64,000 nucleotides of DNA from Aplectana chamaeleonis (GCA_029168955.1 JAPDOI010000134.1:868001-932000), one strand, 5' to 3'. Shown: positions 21,026 to 32,765, counted from the stretch's first letter. A program made the numbers and translations. Notes: generated from the sequence alone by a model not told the origin.

Positions 21026-21308
21026 AATCGGAACACATTGTAAATACGAATTTGAATTTCGCGCCAAAATCATTTTCGGAGTTTTTCTGCATGTGGAGTT
21101 CGTGCCGTAACCAATTTTTCCTGTTATCTTACTGTCGCACCAACATTCTAGGAAAAAGGGCTAGATGACTGGTGAGAATTGGTGGCGGATATGAACCTCA
21201 TCGTCCAACGTTTTTGACTCGCCAAAGTTTACCAGTGTGGTCTACCGGGCTCAATCATGAAATTGAGCCTGAAAAATGGAAATTGATTTCCAGCGCGAAC
21301 GATAGTTA
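21026..21308. repeat. truncated inverted copy of the 5779 MITE
   Basis: Reverse-complement alignment with 5779-6120: shared CACATGCAGAAAAAC, TTTTGGCGCGAAATTCAAAT, CTCACCAGTCATCTAG and GAGCCCGGTAGACCACACTG tracts. It ends in GCGCGAACGAT without the final GCCTTTAA, where the next inverted repeat begins. Confidence 0.65.
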
Positions 21309-21610
21309 AGTGCGCCAGAAGAGGACTACCGTAATCTCAGGAATGATGTTATTCGGCTCTCGTAAACAAATTTGATGATACCCAATTGATCAATGATAAA
21401 GTATAAAAGAGGTGAAGAGCGGTGTGTCTTGATTCACACACCGTCCTTCTCTAAGGGTCAGCAGTTGAGGATCTGCCTGGACTAAAAAGCAGGGAAACAT
21501 CACCACCTGTAGGGAAGATGAAGCGAAATCGGAGTCAGAACTTAGAAAATTTTAGAGCCAACTCGAGTGAGATTACGGTAGCCCTGTTCTGGCGGACTTA
21601 ACTATCGTTC
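21299..21610. mobile_element. 312-bp TIR element (GAACGATAGTTAAGT ends)
   Basis: Inverted arms of about 43 bp (21299-21341 and 21568-21610) with a few mismatches: GAACGATAGTTAAGTGCGCC outward, and CTACCGTAATCTCA inward. The interior includes a GGTGTGTC..TTCACACACC hairpin. The left end overlaps the end of the preceding MITE fragment, so one probably inserted at the edge of the other. Confidence 0.6.
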
Positions 21611-21640
21611 TTGTAGATTCGGAGGCCTGGCTTGCATACG

Positions 21641-24600
21641 ATGTCCTGAACATTGAACTGAGGTCCTGCACACCCCTACTGAGATCCAGCACACATTCCA
21701 TGAAGTCCTGCTCATCCTTACAGGGGTCTTGCACACGTTTCTTGATGTCCTGCACACTCCTACTGATGTCCTGCACACATTCCACGAAGTTCTGATCATC
21801 CTTACAGGGGTCTTGCACACGTTTCATGATGTCCTGCACCCTCCTACTAAGGTCGTGCTCACATTCCATGATGTCCTGCACACCCCTATTGGGGTCCTGC
21901 ACACGCTTCATGATGTCCTGCACACTCCTACTGATGTCCTGCACACATTCCACGAAGTTCTGATCATCCTTACAGGGTCTTGCACACGTTTCATGATGTC
22001 CTGCACACTCCTACTAAGGTCCTGCACACATTCCATGATGTCCTGCACACCCCTATTGGGGTCCTGCACACGTTCCATGATGTCCTGTGTAATTTTACTA
22101 AGGCCCTACACACATTCCATGACGTCCTGCTCAACCCTACTGGGGTCCTGCACACGCTTCATGATGTCCTGCACACTCCTACTGATGTCCTGCACACATT
22201 CCATGAAGTCCTGCTCATCCTTACAGGGTCTTGCACATGTTTCATGATGTCCTGCACACTCCTACTAAGGTCCTGCACACATTCTACGACGTCCTGCACA
22301 CCCCTACTGGGGTCCTGCACAGGTCCCATGATGTCCTGCACACTCCTACTGATGTTCTGCTCACATTCTACGATGTCCTGCACACCCCTACTGGGGTCCT
22401 ACACAGGTTCCATGATGTCCTGCACACCCCTACTGGGGTCCTGCACAGGTCCCATGATGTCCTGCACACTCCTACTGATGTTCTGCTCACATTCTACGAT
22501 GTCCTGCACACCCCTACTGGGGTCCTACACAGGTTCCATGATGTCCTGCACACTCCTACTGGGGTCCTATACAGGTTCCATGATGTCCTGCACACTTCTA
22601 CTGGGGTCCTGCACAGGTCCCATGATGTCCTGCTCACTCCTACTAAGGTCCTGCACACTCCTATTGAGGTCCTGCACACATTCTACGACGTCCTGCACAC
22701 CCCTACTGGGGTCCTGCACACGTTCCATGATATCCTGCGCACTCCTACTGAGGTCCTGTACAGGTCCCATAATGTCATGCACACTCCTACTGAGGTCCTG
22801 CACACCCCTACTGGGGTCGTGCACAGGTCCCATGATGTCCTGCACACTCCTACTAAGGTCCTGCACACTCCCACTGAGGTCCTGCACACATTCTACGACG
22901 TCCTGCACACCCTTACTGGGGTCCTGCACAGGTCCCAAAATGTCCTGCACACTCCTACTGAGGTCCTGCACACCCTTACTGGGGTCCTGCACAGGTCCCA
23001 TGATGTCCTGCACACTCCTACTAAGGTTCTGCACACTCCTACTGAGGTCCTGCACACATTCTACGACGTCCTGCACACCCCTACTGGGGTCCTGCACAGG
23101 TCCCATGATGTCCTGCACACTCCTACTAAGGTCCTGCACACTCCTACTGAGGTCCTGCACACATTCTACGGCGTCCTGCACACCCCTACTGAGATCCAGC
23201 ACACATTCCATGAAGTCCTGCTCATCCTTACAGGGGTCTTGCACACGTTTCATGATGTCCTGCACACTCCTACTGATGTCCTGCACACATTCCACGAAGT
23301 TCTGATCATCCTTACAGGGGTCTTGCACACGTTTCATGATGTCCTGCACACTCCTACTAAGGTCCTGCACACATTCCATGATGTCGTGCACACCCCTATT
23401 GGGGTCGTGCACACGCTTCATGATGTCCTGCACACTCCTACTGATGTCCTGCACACATTCCACGAAGTTCTGATCATCCTTACAGGGGTCTTGCACACGT
23501 TTCATGATGTCCTGCACACTCCTACTAAGGTCCTGCACACATTCCATGATGTCCTGCACACCCCTATTGGGGTCCTGCACACGTTCCATGATGTCCTGTG
23601 TAATTTTACTAAGGTCCTACACACATTCCATGACGTCCTGCTCAACCCTACTGGGGTCCTGCACACGCTTCATGATGTCCTGCGCACTCCTACTGATGTC
23701 CTGCACACATTCCATGAAGTCCTGCACACCCTTACTGGGGTCCTGCACAGGTCCCAAAATGTCCTGCACACTCCTACTGAGGTCCTGCACACCCCTACTG
23801 GGGTCCTGCACAGGTCCCATGATGTCCTGCACACTCCTACTAAGGTTCTGCACACTCCTACTGAGGTCCTGCACACATTCTACGACGTCCTGCACACCCC
23901 TACTGGGGTCCTGCACAGGTCCCATGATGTCCTGCACACTCCTACTAAGGTCCTGCACACTCCTACTGAGGTCCTGCACACATTCTACGGCGTCCTGCAC
24001 ACCCCTACTGAGATCCAGCACACATTCCATGAAGTCCTGCTCATCCTTACAGGGGTCTTGCACACGTTTCATGATGTCCTGCACACTCCTACTGATGCCC
24101 TGCACACATTCCACGAAGTTCTGATCATCCTTACAGGGGTCTTGCACACGTTTCATGATGTCCTGCACACTCCTACTAAGGTCCTGCACACATTCCATGA
24201 TGTCGTGCACACCCTATTGGGGTCGTGCACACGCTTCATGATGTCCTGCACACTCCTACTGATGTCCTGCACACATTCCACGAAGTTCTGATCATCCTTA
24301 CAGGGTCTTGCACACGTTTCATGATGTCCTGCACACTCCTACTAAGGTCCTGCACACATTCCATGATGTCCTGCACACCCCTATTGGGGTCCTGCACACG
24401 TTCCATGATGTCCTGTGTAATTTTACTAAGGTCCTACACACATTCCAGGACGTCCTGCTCAACCCTACTGGGGTCCTGCACACGCTTCATGATGTCCTGC
24501 ACACTCCTACTGATGTCCTGCACACATTCCATGAAGTCCTGCTCATCCTTACAGGGTCTTGCACATGTTTCATGATGTCCTGCACACTCCTACTAAGGTC

Positions 24601-25133
24601 CTGCACACATTCTACGACGTCCTGCACACCCCTACTGGGGTCCTGCACAGGTCCCATGATGTCCTGCACACTCCTACTGATGTTCTGCACACATTCTACG
24701 ATGTCCTGCACACCCTACTGGGGTCCTACACAGGTTCCATGATGTCCTGCACACTCCTACTGGGGTCCTGCACAGGTCCCATGATGTCCTGCACACTCCT
24801 ACTAAGGTCCTGCACACTCCTACTGAGGTCCTGCACACATTCTACGACGTCCTGCACACCCCTACTGGGGTCCTGCACACGTTCCATGATATCCTGCGCA
24901 CTCCTACTGAGGTCCTGTACAGGTCCCATAATGTCATGCACACTCCTACTGAGGTCCTGCACACCCCTACTGGGGTCCTGCACAGGTCCCATGATGTCCT
25001 GCACACTCCTACTAAGGTCCTGCACACTCCTACTGAGGTCCTGCACACATTCTACGGCGTCCTGCACACCCCTACTGAGGGGTTGCTGTAGTTCCACGAC
25101 GTCCTGCATACTCCTACTGCGGTCTCGCATAGT
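21641..25133. repeat. 3.5-kb satellite of 21-bp units
   Basis: Units all start GTCCTGCACA. The main types are GTCCTGCACACTCCTACTGA, GTCCTGCACACATTCTACGA, GTCCTGCACACCCCTACTGG and GTCCTGCACAGGTCCCATGA, each plus one base. Blocks are duplicated: the odd tract TGTGTAATTTTACTAAG recurs at about 22088, 23599 and 24416. Because the unit is 21 bp, several frames on both strands stay open, the longest 686 codons (22231-24291, plus; heptad VLHTPTE) and 340 codons (22567-23589, minus; heptad VQDLSRS). Openness in unrelated frames, absence of flanking exons and single-base indels in G or C runs argue against a gene. Confidence 0.95.
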
Positions 25134-25506
25134 CAACCGACACTTCAGCACACCCTGCGACGACTTCTTATCTTTGGTGCGCATGGTACAAACACGCGCC
25201 ACGCTCAAAAACAACCCTTCCGCATAGCGTCCTGTTCCAAGCCGGACGTTTAGAGTACACCACCCTAGAGAGCAAGGTATTTATATGGAGTCTCTAAGAA
25301 AACAATGACTGATAACGAAAAACCCGTCATTTTTATAAACTAATCTTGAGAGGCCGGTTTCCGAGTTTCAAACGCCCGTTAGGGGCCCAGAAGTCATTAT
25401 GGTGAGTTCTGACAATTATTTTCGTCATTCCCGTGGTCTATTACATCTAGTCACAAATTTTCGAGCGATTTGGTCCACGCCTTCCAAAAAAATGGTTTTC
25501 GACGGA
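25134..25506. other. no recognisable feature
   Basis: Unique-looking spacer between the satellite and the GGAGGC tract. Confidence 0.4.
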
Positions 25507-25589
25507 CGGAGGTGGAGGCGGAGGCGGAGGCGGTGGCGGAGGCGGAGGCGGAGGCGGAGGCGGAGGCGGAGGCGGAGGCGGTGGTGGAG
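25507..25589. repeat. (GGAGGC)n hexanucleotide tract, ~80 bp
   Basis: About 13 near-perfect GGAGGC units with a few GGTGGC variants. It yields runs of arginine in one plus frame and of proline in one minus frame; neither has recognisable flanking domains. Confidence 0.95.
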
Positions 25590-27823
25590 AACGTTTTTGC
25601 GTACTTTGAGAGGTCATAACTTCAGAAAGCGGGGACCAGTTGGGATGAAAAGTTGCACACATATGTAATTTCTTGCAGCGCGTCGAATAGTGTACAGCTC
25701 ATACCTCTGTTGACGGTATGAATAGGTGATCTCATTGTAGGGCATCCGCGCGGGAAGAGATCAAAGCCAAATCCTGGTGAGCGCTTCGCGCTCACCACAA
25801 TTTTATGCAAAGCAGGATTAGTTAGGGCCCTAAGGAAGGAACGGAGCAATAGAGAGTAGAGAATTGCAAAGGAAGGGTCCGCAAAAGATTTCATTGTCAC
25901 AACAAACACTCCCTGTGATACTTAAAAGGCGGGCTGATACTTAAGGATTTCGGGCACTTCCGGTGCGTTTTTCTCAATTTCTTCGTCATTTTAGTTCTAA
26001 ATGGGGGCTACTTAGTCAATACAGTGAAAAATCTCAAAATTGAAGATAATCGTTAACACTGCCTTTAACATAAACCGCTAAAACCATGAAGAACGTCTGT
26101 TGTCCCCTTCAAGGATGAGCGAAATGAAATTTTGAAATTTTGCAAATCGAGTTTAGGGTTGAGATTCGGTTTTTTTCGGTTCTCGGAAATCGCGGGAGAA
26201 ACGTCCGAAAGTGCGCAGAAATGCGGTTTTCGGAACACTAAACGCGTAAGTTTTTCGAAATTATTGACTAGCTGCTACTCCCTCAATAGTACCGATATTT
26301 CCGCGTTGCGCAGCACTATGCGCGGTTTTCGAAACGCGGAATTCCGCTCACTCCTGGTCCCCTTGCCAGAAAGTTTTGAACAGGTTACGTACAATTTTCA
26401 CACAATTTTCACGCAAGTTACCTAAAAGCTGCGCGAAAGTTGCTGCGTTCATCTTGAGTTTATGTTACATGCCAGCATTGAATTAGCAGTTTCGTATTAT
26501 AGAGAGCGAAATGACTTGTGCGCTAACGAGATAAACGAAAAAAATTGCTTTTAAAAAAATAGAACCTTCCAGTAACTTGTTCGAAAGTTGTTTAGGGTAA
26601 GACGTTTTGAGAACACCTGGGGAACGCGGGCTCACGTAATTTGCAAAATATCTGCTAGTTGCTTTAAAGCTTCGGGCACATTGCTGCATTTATCTAGCAA
26701 ACGACTTATTTTCACCTTATTTTATGTTGCCTATAAGCTTCGGGTTTGCATATATCGTGAAAAGAAGGACAAACATGTTGTTTGCAACATAAACGCGATT
26801 AGTTGCATGAAACTTCAAAATCTCAATAGATAGGCGGAAACATGAAAATGGTCTAGAAAAAGTGTAGAAAACTATTTTCGGAAACGCCTAAGAAAGGTTT
26901 TTTTCACAAGAACAGAAAACCGAGTCAAAAATCTGCAGTGCCCCAAATACACCAAACAGGCGTAATTGAATATTTTGAAAGTTTTTGAAAGGATTTTTCT
27001 CTGATATTTGGATGTTTTGTGAGGACTTTTCCCAATTATCCTCTACACATTGAAGTTGCCTACCTAAAAGCATCGAAAATCAGTTTACGGGTAGTTATCC
27101 TGAACGCTGCCTCAAGAGGAGTGTAATGTAGGAAGCTCGAATAGTCTGTGACCGCTAGCAAGAAAACGTCAGTTAGCGTTCTTTATTCCATCCCTTAGCT
27201 CTCAGATCGGTCGATCAGACTCGGCCGATATCAATTTATCATCGGAATCTGCGCAAAGTCATGTAGATATCTCCCGTGAATCAGCGAAACGCCACAGTCG
27301 TCCCACCACCGATCATGTAATCATTTAATCACATCAGCTTCTCTTCAATCAAGACCGATTTGAAGAGGGGGGAGGGCAGTGTGGCTAGCAGACCACCACA
27401 GGAAGGGAAAACCTACAAGGTACCTCCTTTCCCTGTCAATCCATATCAGACCTATATATCCCCAACATTGCGACGGAACAGAAAGAACCATAGCTACAAA
27501 ATGATTTGATTTCTGTTCTCCAACCGCTACGTCAGTTCTATATCGATGTAAAAAGTGACATTTGCTCCCATTTTCACATAACCTGTTTCATATTCAGAAC
27601 CACTCTAGGCTAGCGGCAGTGTCACATCCGGAATAACCTATCTATCCGAACTCGATTATAAGTTTCAATAAAGGTGATATTTGCGTTAATTCCGGGCACA
27701 AACAGGTGACAGCCTAGCGCAAGCAGTGAACGGGACACTCTCTACTTGTCTTATAACTGCCTATAGACCAGAAATAGACCCTAACAATAAGAGGTGTGAT
27801 CAACCTGCTGTCGCCAACTCAGT
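25590..27823. other. mostly featureless; AAGTTAC/AGTTGC-rich part at 26380-26830
   Basis: 26380-26830 contains CGCAAGTTACC, GAAAGTTGCTGC, TATGTTACATGCC and TTAGTTGCATGAAAC motifs. It looks like an eroded member of the AAGTTAC array family without the SL1-like core. AATCGTTAACACTGCCTTTA at 26045-26067 is a solo right end of the TTAA MITE superfamily. No gene was recognised. Confidence 0.45.
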
Positions 27824-28400
27824 CTCAGAAAAATCAAAACAAGTTACTTGTAATATAAAAGGCCGAAAACATGTTACTTGTAATATATCTGAGCCAATGT
27901 GAGTTACGTGCGACTTATTTTAGGCTATTTAAGTTACATGTAACATATCGGCGGAATACTGCGTGCAATGCGCCTCTTACACGTAACTTAAATGGCACAA
28001 TATAAGTCGCAAGTAACTTAAATCGGCCAAGCAGATATTTCCAAAGTTGATGTGCGACGCACTCGCGGGGCAGGCTTACGACTGGCGTTGCTGTTGGTTC
28101 AATTGCCCAAGTTCGAGTTACTTGACCCCACACCAGCAGGGAAAGCCCCTCACAGCATTTTTTTGCGTAGTGTGTGGTCTGGAACGCGCCCTCTCCGTCG
28201 CGTGTCGTCTGCGTCACGTGATGGCCACCCATAGCGAAAATTCTAACTTAAGTTACATGTATTATAAGTAAAACATACATGTAATATAAATTTGAGTTAC
28301 ATGTAAAATAAATGTATGTTACATGTAATATAAATGTAAGTTACTTGAGACATTCAAGTAAGTTACATTTATATTACAAGTAACTTGTTTTGATTTTTCC
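27824..28400. mobile_element. TIR element with SL1-like core (copy B)
   Basis: Closely follows copy A: left end CTCAGAAAAATCAAAACAAG, AAGTTACTTG and GTTACATGTAA arrays, the same core from GCGACGCACTCGCGG to CACGTGATGGCC, and the array again. The right end has decayed (TTTTTCCAAG instead of TTTTTCTGAG). The core is nearly colinear with A through GACCCCACACCAGCAGGGAA and the CATTTTTTTGCG tract. Confidence 0.8.
28096..28117 (+). other. SL1-leader-like 22-mer (copy B)
   Basis: Nineteen of 22 positions match SL1; differences at 5 (C), 10 (G) and 19 (C). The following triplet is TTA instead of GTA, so the splice-donor-like G is lost. The U-tract ATTTTTTTG is conserved downstream, but the two hairpins seen in copy A are weakened without compensating changes. 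Confidence 0.5.
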
Positions 28401-28574
28401 AAGGTCTGCTTTGCAATTCAATCGAAAGAGCATTCAGATGCAGTTCAAAACTTCAAAAGCTAAGTTTAGAAGCTCTTATCTTGTGTCTGGACAAAAGGTG
28501 TGCGAAATTTTCTATTTTCTGTTTTCTGAACATTTTTAATCATTTTTTTCGTTTTCCTGTTTTCCGTAGAAATT

Positions 28575-28668
28575 GGCTTGTCGGCTCAATTACCCACGTT
28601 TGTAGTTACTTGAGACACTCAAGTAAATTACATTTATATCACAAGTATCTTGTTTCAACTTTTCTGAG
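28575..28668 (+). repeat. fragment of the SL1-core family
   Basis: Contains GTCGGCTCAATTACCCACG (an SL1-like match of 17 of 22 at 28583-28604) joined directly to the terminal array and right end, ATATCACAAGTATCTTG then AACTTTTCTGAG. The rest of the core is missing, so it is an internally deleted copy. Confidence 0.55.
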
Positions 28669-28740
28669 CGAGCGGGCGTGGTGCAGTGGCATGAGATGCT
28701 GCTGTTCGCTGTGCATGGTCGGGTTTGATCCTCGCTCAAG
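28669..28740 (+). pseudogene. tRNA-like fragment
   Basis: A-box-like TGGTGCAGTGGCATGAGATG and B-box-like GGGTTTGATCC, spaced about as in tRNA. The ends GAGCGAG/CTCGCTC are complementary, but a T stem cannot be formed in the remaining bases. More likely a tRNA-derived repeat than a tRNA. Confidence 0.35.
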
Positions 28741-28784
28741 GTAAACAGAACTTATTCTTTCTCCGGGGTTCTCAAATCGGCACC

Positions 28785-28926
28785 AGAGGCCGAATTTTTC
28801 AACGGTTATACCCCGGGTATAAGGGCGTAGCAGGGTATAATCATCCTCCCTTTTCTAGGGAATGTGGAAGATTATACCCTGATTCGCCCTTATACTCGGG
28901 GTGTAATGATTGACGAATCCGGCCGC
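28785..28926. repeat. 142-bp imperfect palindrome
   Basis: Arms 28785-28842 and 28869-28926. The inner 33 bp pair with four mismatches: ACCCCGGGTATAAGGGCG against CGCCCTTATACTCGGGGT, and CAGGGTATAATC against GATTATACCCTG. Outward GGCCGAATT pairs with AATCCGGCC-type sequence. A MITE-like element with no coding. Confidence 0.7.
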
Positions 28927-29149
28927 AGTTTTTTTTTGTTGGGAAAGACTTACTTGGAAAGTCAGATGTCTCCCACAACGCACTGTTTAGGCTTGAACAG
29001 CATCCACGCCTCTTCAAAATAGACGTCGAATGCGCTGCGTATCCCAATAGAGTTTGGGAAGCCGAGTCCTCATCTTAATCTGATAGTGGTCACCTTCACC
29101 CAGCGGTTTACCGTTAATGGAACTTCCAGATAGTAAAGAATGCATAAAT

Positions 29150-29755
29150 GACGCGGAAACAAGTTATCCCAGACTTCGACGCAAGTTGCATGATGGCTTC
29201 ACGCAACTTTGAAACTTCAAGTTCACAACGTTACCTTAAAGAAAATTTTGATCAGAGTATCATCTTGTTTGCGCCAATAATACTCAACATTGCAAGTAAC
29301 TTGCACTGTTATTGCATGTTACTCGACACCTACACGGCCTGCTCGCCGAGCACGACTGAAGCCATCTGCGGTCAGGCAGGGCCTCCAGCCGGTGTGGGGG
29401 ACAAGTACCTCAAACTTGGGTGACTGAACCCACAACACTGCCGACATCTGAATCGTGCCTCAAGTACACTTCCCTTCGATTCTATGAACGTATCTTACAC
29501 GCAATATCTCAAGTAAAATGCCCGTCAACAATCTATTTACATACAACTTTCCACATCCTAGATAAATTACATGTGCGATAAAATAACACATTTGGGTCAC
29601 GCGCCAGCACTTTATGTCACGTGCAAGTCAACTCGAAGCGTGCAACATGCTCACTATGTTGAAGGTCACATGTATCTTAAAGTTGCGAAGATAAGTCGCA
29701 GGTAACATGTTCCGAGTCTTTGATTCTCATGTAACTTCATCAGAGATTCCTGAGT
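29150..29755 (-). mobile_element. SL1-core family element (copy C), inverted
   Basis: Arrays of GCAAGTTGCATG, CAAGTAACTTGCAC and GTTACATGCAATAACAGTG-type motifs flank a core on the minus strand. It keeps the SL1-like 22-mer followed by GTACTTG and CCCCACACCGGC. The right end CAGAGATTCCTGAGTA resembles the end of copy F; the left end is decayed, so boundaries are approximate. Confidence 0.6.
29409..29430 (-). other. SL1-leader-like 22-mer with GTA (copy C)
   Basis: Nineteen of 22 positions match SL1; differences at 5 (C), 7 (G) and 9 (C). The last 13 bases ACCCAAGTTTGAG are perfect and followed by GTACTTG. There is no U-tract at the place where copies A and B have one. Confidence 0.55.
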
Positions 29756-29997
29756 AATACTACTCCATTCGGGGCCCTAATCGTACCCGCACTGGCGCCG
29801 CGTTTGAGCATAAATACTTCTTACACATGGGCGAAAACAGAATACTCCAGTGCCACCGCTTTGGTAGAGCTGGGTAAAGTTGCGCCCCAACTGTGGCTAT
29901 CAAGCAAATTGCAAGATAGTTTTAAACCTACCGCAACGCAGGATGGTACATACATAATTAAAATAAGATGAAGGGAAATAAAATCGATAAAGTGGTT

Positions 29998-30300
29998 TAA
30001 AGGTGTGGTATACTTCTGCGACACACGGTCGCGCCGCTCCGCACAGCGGCAGCGACCGCCTGTCGCGGAGCTCCCGTCATTTAAACCTGCCGCTGAGGGT
30101 AGTGCGCTGTACAGCGACAGTAGCAGCGACAGGCTTTGGCACACTTGTAGTATGTCAGCCATCCGCGAAGCGCCGCTGCAACGCCCACACGGCAAATATT
30201 CCTACGAGGGCCGTTGTTCCAATGCGGGTCCCGCCGCGATTCGTGCTAGATTGCATCCCTGTCATTCACTACAGCGACGAAGTATACTATACCCCTTAAG
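29998..30300 (+). mobile_element. ~300-bp 'GGTATACTTTGTCGC' element, copy 1
   Basis: The left end TTAAAGGTGTGGTATACTTC and the inverse right end (GTATACTATACCCCTTAA) are TIRs starting at TTAA. The interior has ACACGGTCGCG, GCTGTACAGCGACAGTAG, CTTGTAGTATGTCAGCC and GCGGGTCCCGCCGCGATT blocks. It is in inverted orientation to the copy 35 bp away and related to the one at 44437. Confidence 0.7.
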
Positions 30301-30334
30301 AGCTACCCCGCCATGGTGAAATGAGCGGAGGTCA

Positions 30335-30632
30335 TTTAGGCCTATGGTATACTTTGTCGCTGTAATGAGCGACAGGCATGCGATCTAACACATATCGTGG
30401 CGGGACCCGCATCGGAGCAACGGCAACGGTCGTCGTAGGAACAGATATCGCGTGTGAGTCGCAGCGACCTGTCGCGGAGGGCTGACATACTGCAAATGTG
30501 CCATAGCCTGTCGCTACCACTGTCGCTGTGCAGTGCACTGCGACAGCGACAGATTTAAAAGGCGCGAGGCGGTGGCTGTCGCTGTGCAGAGCGACGCGAC
30601 CGTGTGTCGCAAAAGTATACCATACCCCTCAT
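30335..30632 (-). mobile_element. ~300-bp 'GGTATACTTTGTCGC' element, copy 2 (inverted)
   Basis: Reverse-complement relative of copy 1, with GGTATACTTTGTCGCTGTAA at the left and the ACGCGACCGTGTGTCGCAAA end at the right. All interior blocks occur in reverse order. Together the two copies form a diverged 630-bp foldback. The small frames inside arise from CAGCGACAG repeats. Confidence 0.7.
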
Positions 30633-32209
30633 ACTCGAACAGCAGACACGCGCGATATGCGCGTGACTTCTGGGCATTGAGGAGTAGTACAGTGTTCGAA
30701 CAAGCAGTCAATCCCAAATTATCGTCAAAATATGTATACTAGGATATATTCGGAGCAGGTCTGCTCCGACTATATCTACCACTCTTTGCTCATATTGAGC
30801 TTTTGATCAAGTAATCTAGTGTTACTGTCTCAAAAGAAGGAAGGTTAGAGAAGCAGTTTGAACCTTCAATCTGGCTTTCCTGGATGTCTAAACTTCCTGC
30901 TCTGGCCAACTGTTGGCTTCCGGGTTTTGCGAAAGAAAAACATTCTTCATGTGAAATGTATAAAAAGTTTATTGTTGTGAAAAATCCCAAATTTTGCACG
31001 CTAAACACTCCTTTCAGATTAAAAAAAAATTTACTGTTTTCTGTCCATTTTTTTAGACTTTTCTATGTTTTCTGTCAACTGGATTTCCTGTTTTTTGTTT
31101 CCAAAAAAATTTTTCAGGTCGTGACCACATCCATAGCAATGTGAACGAATATTGGTCACAGAGGTTGCCCGAGGGCTTCAAAAACGATTCTCTTCAGGAA
31201 CGGCTACAGTCGGAGAAGAGAAGGAGAAGAAAAAAACAAGCCGTGAAAATGAAGGAAGCGTTCACGCTTCCAATGGCCATTAATTAAATCGGCGACCCGT
31301 GAATGAAACTGGGCTGTAATAGCCCGATTGCGCTTTTAAAAGAAGGGTTATGGCGGCGATCTGGGGCATTTTCCAAAAAAAAAGGAAAAATCTGCGACTT
31401 AAGATCGGAAGTTGATTGAGCCTTCCTTTGCAGCTGGAAAAACTCCGTCTCAGCCTTGTTTCATAAGCGCCATTCTTTCTCCTCTTGGCAGAAACGGAAT
31501 TTTTGTGCTCGTTTTGTAGTCAAGTCAGTCATCACACTAAACAAGTTGGCTTGCCATGGTAACCAAGTGAGTACAAAAGTAAATATGTGCGACAAATAGG
31601 CAATCAGTCCGGAGGCTTATCAGTAGTGGGGTGATTAAAGTCAAAAAGGGAGCCAAAATGAGCTGACTAACGGGAAAGGGAAGGACGGCGGAGGTGGTGG
31701 ACGCGGTGTCAAAACAATGTGTCACCGCTTCGGCAATGGTCAAGAGGAAACATCCTCAGCGGATGAAGATTTGAACTAAGGCGAAGCTTAGGGTAAAGGA
31801 ATTAAAGGCAGTCTTCACGATGAAAAACCGTAATCTAGTCTTCGATGTTTTTGAGAAGATAAGTCCACTCAGTAGAGATTAATAGGGAGAAGTCCCACTC
31901 TCAAATACCGGAGAAAAACCGTTTAAACAAATCTCTAGAAATTTTAATTATGCCTGTTTGGTGAGTTTCAGGAGACTGCAGATAAAGCTTCAAACCTAAC
32001 GTCGGAAATGGTTTTGGACTTCAAGATTCTTGGGTAAGTGGCTTCGTAAAGTGTTTCTTGTACCGGAAACTCTTTAAAAATAAGATGGGCCAATGCTTAT
32101 ACTGGGATTCCGCGATAAGGAAAATTCGAAAATTCGGCTGTTTGTTCCTGTTCCTCGAGTGAAACGAACGCAGTATAACTGTTATATTACGTGGACGGGG
32201 TGATCCCCT
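30633..32209. other. no recognisable gene; solo MITE end at 31799
   Basis: ATTAAAGGCAGTCTTCACGA at 31798-31818 is a left end of the TTAA MITE superfamily without an identifiable partner. The rest is AT-rich with short unconserved frames. Confidence 0.4.
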
Positions 32210-32765
32210 GAGAGAAATTGCAGCTGCGGCTACGCGATAGTGCCGCTTCGGAGCCTACAGACACCCAAGCGGCACTACCGTGGAGCCGTGGCGGAACTAC
32301 CGCGGAGCCGTAGCGGTGATGCGGAAGTGCCGCTTCGGCTCCGCGATAGTGCCGCAGCGGCTCCGGGAGAGTGTCTGATATGAAGTTCTTTAAGAATGAT
32401 AATACAATGACTGGGGCCAAAGATCAAATATACGCACCTACGGTCGCAACGTCATCTGTCTGATAGCGACAGAGGTTACCACCGCTTTTGCGCCCAAGGG
32501 AAATACGGAATGTACCACCAACTTGGGTAATTGAACCGGCGACAACTTCGTTTCACCACACAGGATAGTGCATCGTACTCCACGCGGGTTAACTGCTGCA
32601 TCCTCGCGGAGCCGGCCCGGTTCTAACGCGGAGCCGCCGCATACTATCGCGGCGATGTCGAGGCTAAAAACACGGCAACAAAATCGTCTGGTCACGATGC
32701 CGCTGCGGTACTATTGCGGTATAGTCGACGGTCGCGGTACTTTCCCGGCACTGACGAGGCAAATT
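32210..32765 (-). mobile_element. SL1-core element with GCCGCTGCGG arrays (copy E)
   Basis: A core on the minus strand (about 32440-32575) carries GTACGATGCACT, the SL1-like 22-mer and GTACATT. It is flanked by GC-rich arrays: GATAGTGCCGCTTCGG and CGCGGAGCCGTAGCGG at the left, CTAACGCGGAGCCGCCGC and GCCGCTGCGGTACTATTGCG at the right. The arrays are unrelated to the AAGTTAC arrays of copies A to C. Ends are approximate. The arrays also resemble 11866-11945. Confidence 0.55.
32516..32537 (-). other. SL1-leader-like 22-mer with GTA (copy E)
   Basis: Nineteen of 22 positions match SL1; differences at 5 (C), 19 (G) and 21 (T). GGTTCAATTACCCAAGTT is intact apart from position 5, and GTACAT follows. 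Confidence 0.5.

Noticed and set aside
22231..24291. 686-codon open frame as a repetitive protein gene
   Set aside because: It lies wholly in the 21-bp satellite; other phases and the other strand are open too, there are no flanking exons, and phase changes at single-base indels.
21641..25133. CRISPR array
   Set aside because: Units are directly tandem without unique spacers, and the context is eukaryotic.
25399..25668. Arginine-rich (plus) or proline-rich (minus) protein
   Set aside because: Produced by the GGAGGC tract; no conserved flanking sequence.
28669..28740. Functional tRNA gene
   Set aside because: A- and B-box-like blocks are present, but the T stem and anticodon arm cannot form.
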